Assembly (NCBI GenBank): GCA_026997055.1 | Contig: JALWJU010000233.1 | Coordinates: forward strand, 1-5,063 | Length of the DNA stretch: 5,063 nt | Reading direction: 5' to 3' | Source: Paracoccaceae bacterium | GTDB lineage: Bacteria; Pseudomonadota; Alphaproteobacteria; Rhodobacterales; Rhodobacteraceae | Shown: positions 4,256 to 5,063 of the stretch, piece after piece | How the letters are laid out: each line of letters opens with the position of its first letter | Position numbering within the stretch: position 1 is the stretch's first letter | Position numbers and translations under genes: made by a program | The notes under the pieces: model-generated | The model's database searches: none | What the model saw: the letters and a program-made list of their open reading frames with translations, nothing else | Told to the model about the DNA's origin: nothing

Positions 4256-5063
4256 CAGCCGCTCACCCTTTCGATCTGCGCCCCCACCGCGGCGAGCTTC
4301 TGCTCCAGATGCTCATAGCCCCGGTCCAGGTGATAGACCCGGCTGACCACCGTCTCGCCCTCTGCCGCCAGCCCGGCGAGGATCAGGCTCACCGAAGCGC
4401 GCAGGTCCGTCGCCATGACCGGCGCGCCGCGCAGGCGCTCGACCCCGCGCACCGTGGCAGTGCCGCCCTGCACCTCGATATCGGCGCCCATGCGCATGAG
4501 TTCCGGCGCGTGCATGAAGCGGTTTTCGAAGATCCGCTCCTCGAGCACGCTGGTCCCCTCGGCGGTGCAGAGCATCGCCATCATCTGCGCCTGCAGATCG
4601 GTGGGAAAGCCGGGATAGGGCGCGGTGGTCACATCGACCGCGCTGAGGCGACCGCCTGCGCGCCGGACCCTGACCCCGCGCTCCGTCTCCTCCACCGAGA
4701 CCCCGGCGGCGGCGAGCTTCTCGGCGAATGCCGTCACCAGATCGAGCCGCCCGCCGATACACTCCACCTCGCCCCCGGCAATGGCCGGCGCCAGCATGTA
4801 GGTGCCAAGCTCGATCCGGTCGATCACCACCGGATGGGTGGCGCCGTGCAGGCGATCCACCCCCTCGATGGTGATTTCGCTGGTCCCGTCGCCCTCGATA
4901 TGGGCGCCCATCGCCCTGAGGCAGGTGCAGAGGTCCACGATCTCGGGCTCGCGGGCCGCGTTCTTCAGCACCGTGGTGCCGCGGGCGAGGGTTGCGGCCA
5001 TGACGATGTTTTCCGTCGCCCCCACCGAGGCAAAACCCATCTCGTAAACCGCGCCCCTGAGCC
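4255..5063 (-). CDS. murA: UDP-N-acetylglucosamine 1-carboxyvinyltransferase, C-terminal part
   Basis: MurA transfers enolpyruvate from PEP to UDP-GlcNAc, the first committed step of peptidoglycan synthesis in the cytoplasm. The window holds the last 268 codons (family length about 420); the gene is open through the right edge, reading LRGAVYEMGFASVGATENIV, so the internal ATG at 5040 is not the start. Recognisable blocks are AATLARGTT, NAAREPEIVDL, TAPYPGFPTDLQAQ with the equivalent of E. coli catalytic Asp305 (codon 4597-4599), FENRFMHAPELMRMGA, VMATDLRAS with the Asp369/Arg371 pair, and YHLDRGYEHLEQKL with the Arg397 equivalent. The loop bearing the PEP-binding, fosfomycin-sensitive Cys115 lies outside the window, so sensitivity cannot be inferred. 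Fold and motifs separate it clearly enough from AroA, the sister family. Its TGA overlaps the next gene's ATG by one base, and it is likely the head or an early gene of this operon. Confidence 0.97.
   Translation of the reverse strand, partial: LRGAVYEMGFASVGATENIVMAATLARGTTVLKNAAREPEIVDLCTCLRAMGAHIEGDGTSEITIEGVDRLHGATHPVVIDRIELGTYMLAPAIAGGEVECIGGRLDLVTAFAEKLAAAGVSVEETERGVRVRRAGGRLSAVDVTTAPYPGFPTDLQAQMMAMLCTAEGTSVLEERIFENRFMHAPELMRMGADIEVQGGTATVRGVERLRGAPVMATDLRASVSLILAGLAAEGETVVSRVYHLDRGYEHLEQKLAAVGAQIERVSG

Noticed and set aside
4313..4762. 149-codon minus-strand frame inside murA
   Set aside because: It overlaps murA in another frame, is rich in Arg and Gly, and has no motif; murA codons are intact throughout.

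Overview
The window is a compact, high-GC stretch in which every supported gene lies on the minus strand. Gene content, order and protein sequence point to an alphaproteobacterium of the order Rhodobacterales (Rhodobacter/Paracoccus/roseobacter type). The two family-level unknowns, DUF2948 and UPF0262, placed beside hisD and murA, are what I remember as typical of that group. No database search was possible.

In the direction of transcription (right to left) the genes are: murA (5' part beyond the right edge), a DUF2948 protein, hisD, a UPF0262 protein, a low-molecular-weight phosphatase, infA (IF-1), maf (nucleotide pyrophosphatase) and the first 105 codons of an RNase E/G-family gene that runs off the left edge. 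Most junctions are very tight: murA/DUF2948 share one base (TGATG), hisD/UPF0262 overlap by 11 nt, UPF0262/phosphatase are 2 nt apart, infA/maf overlap by about 41 nt, and maf/RNase overlap by 4 nt (ATGA). This suggests co-transcription and translational coupling.

Only two real gaps exist: 151 nt between the DUF2948 gene and hisD (3628-3778), and 224 nt between the phosphatase gene and infA (1112-1335). Both carry a copy, in the same orientation, of one 26-27 nt motif. The second gap also has a hairpin behind the phosphatase gene and a plausible promoter for infA. The transcript may therefore be divided into an upstream murA-to-phosphatase unit and an infA-maf-RNase unit. No stretch longer than 300 bases lacks a gene.

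The operon mixes housekeeping roles: peptidoglycan precursor synthesis (MurA), the last steps of histidine synthesis (HisD), translation initiation (IF-1), nucleotide-pool control (Maf) and RNA processing (RNase E/G). The three proteins of unknown physiological role (DUF2948, UPF0262, the phosphatase) sit among them. I see no mobile element gene, CRISPR array, tRNA or rRNA. I found no clear new multi-gene system; the most interesting signals are the paired intergenic motif and a tandem repeat whose units each carry a Shine-Dalgarno and a start codon.
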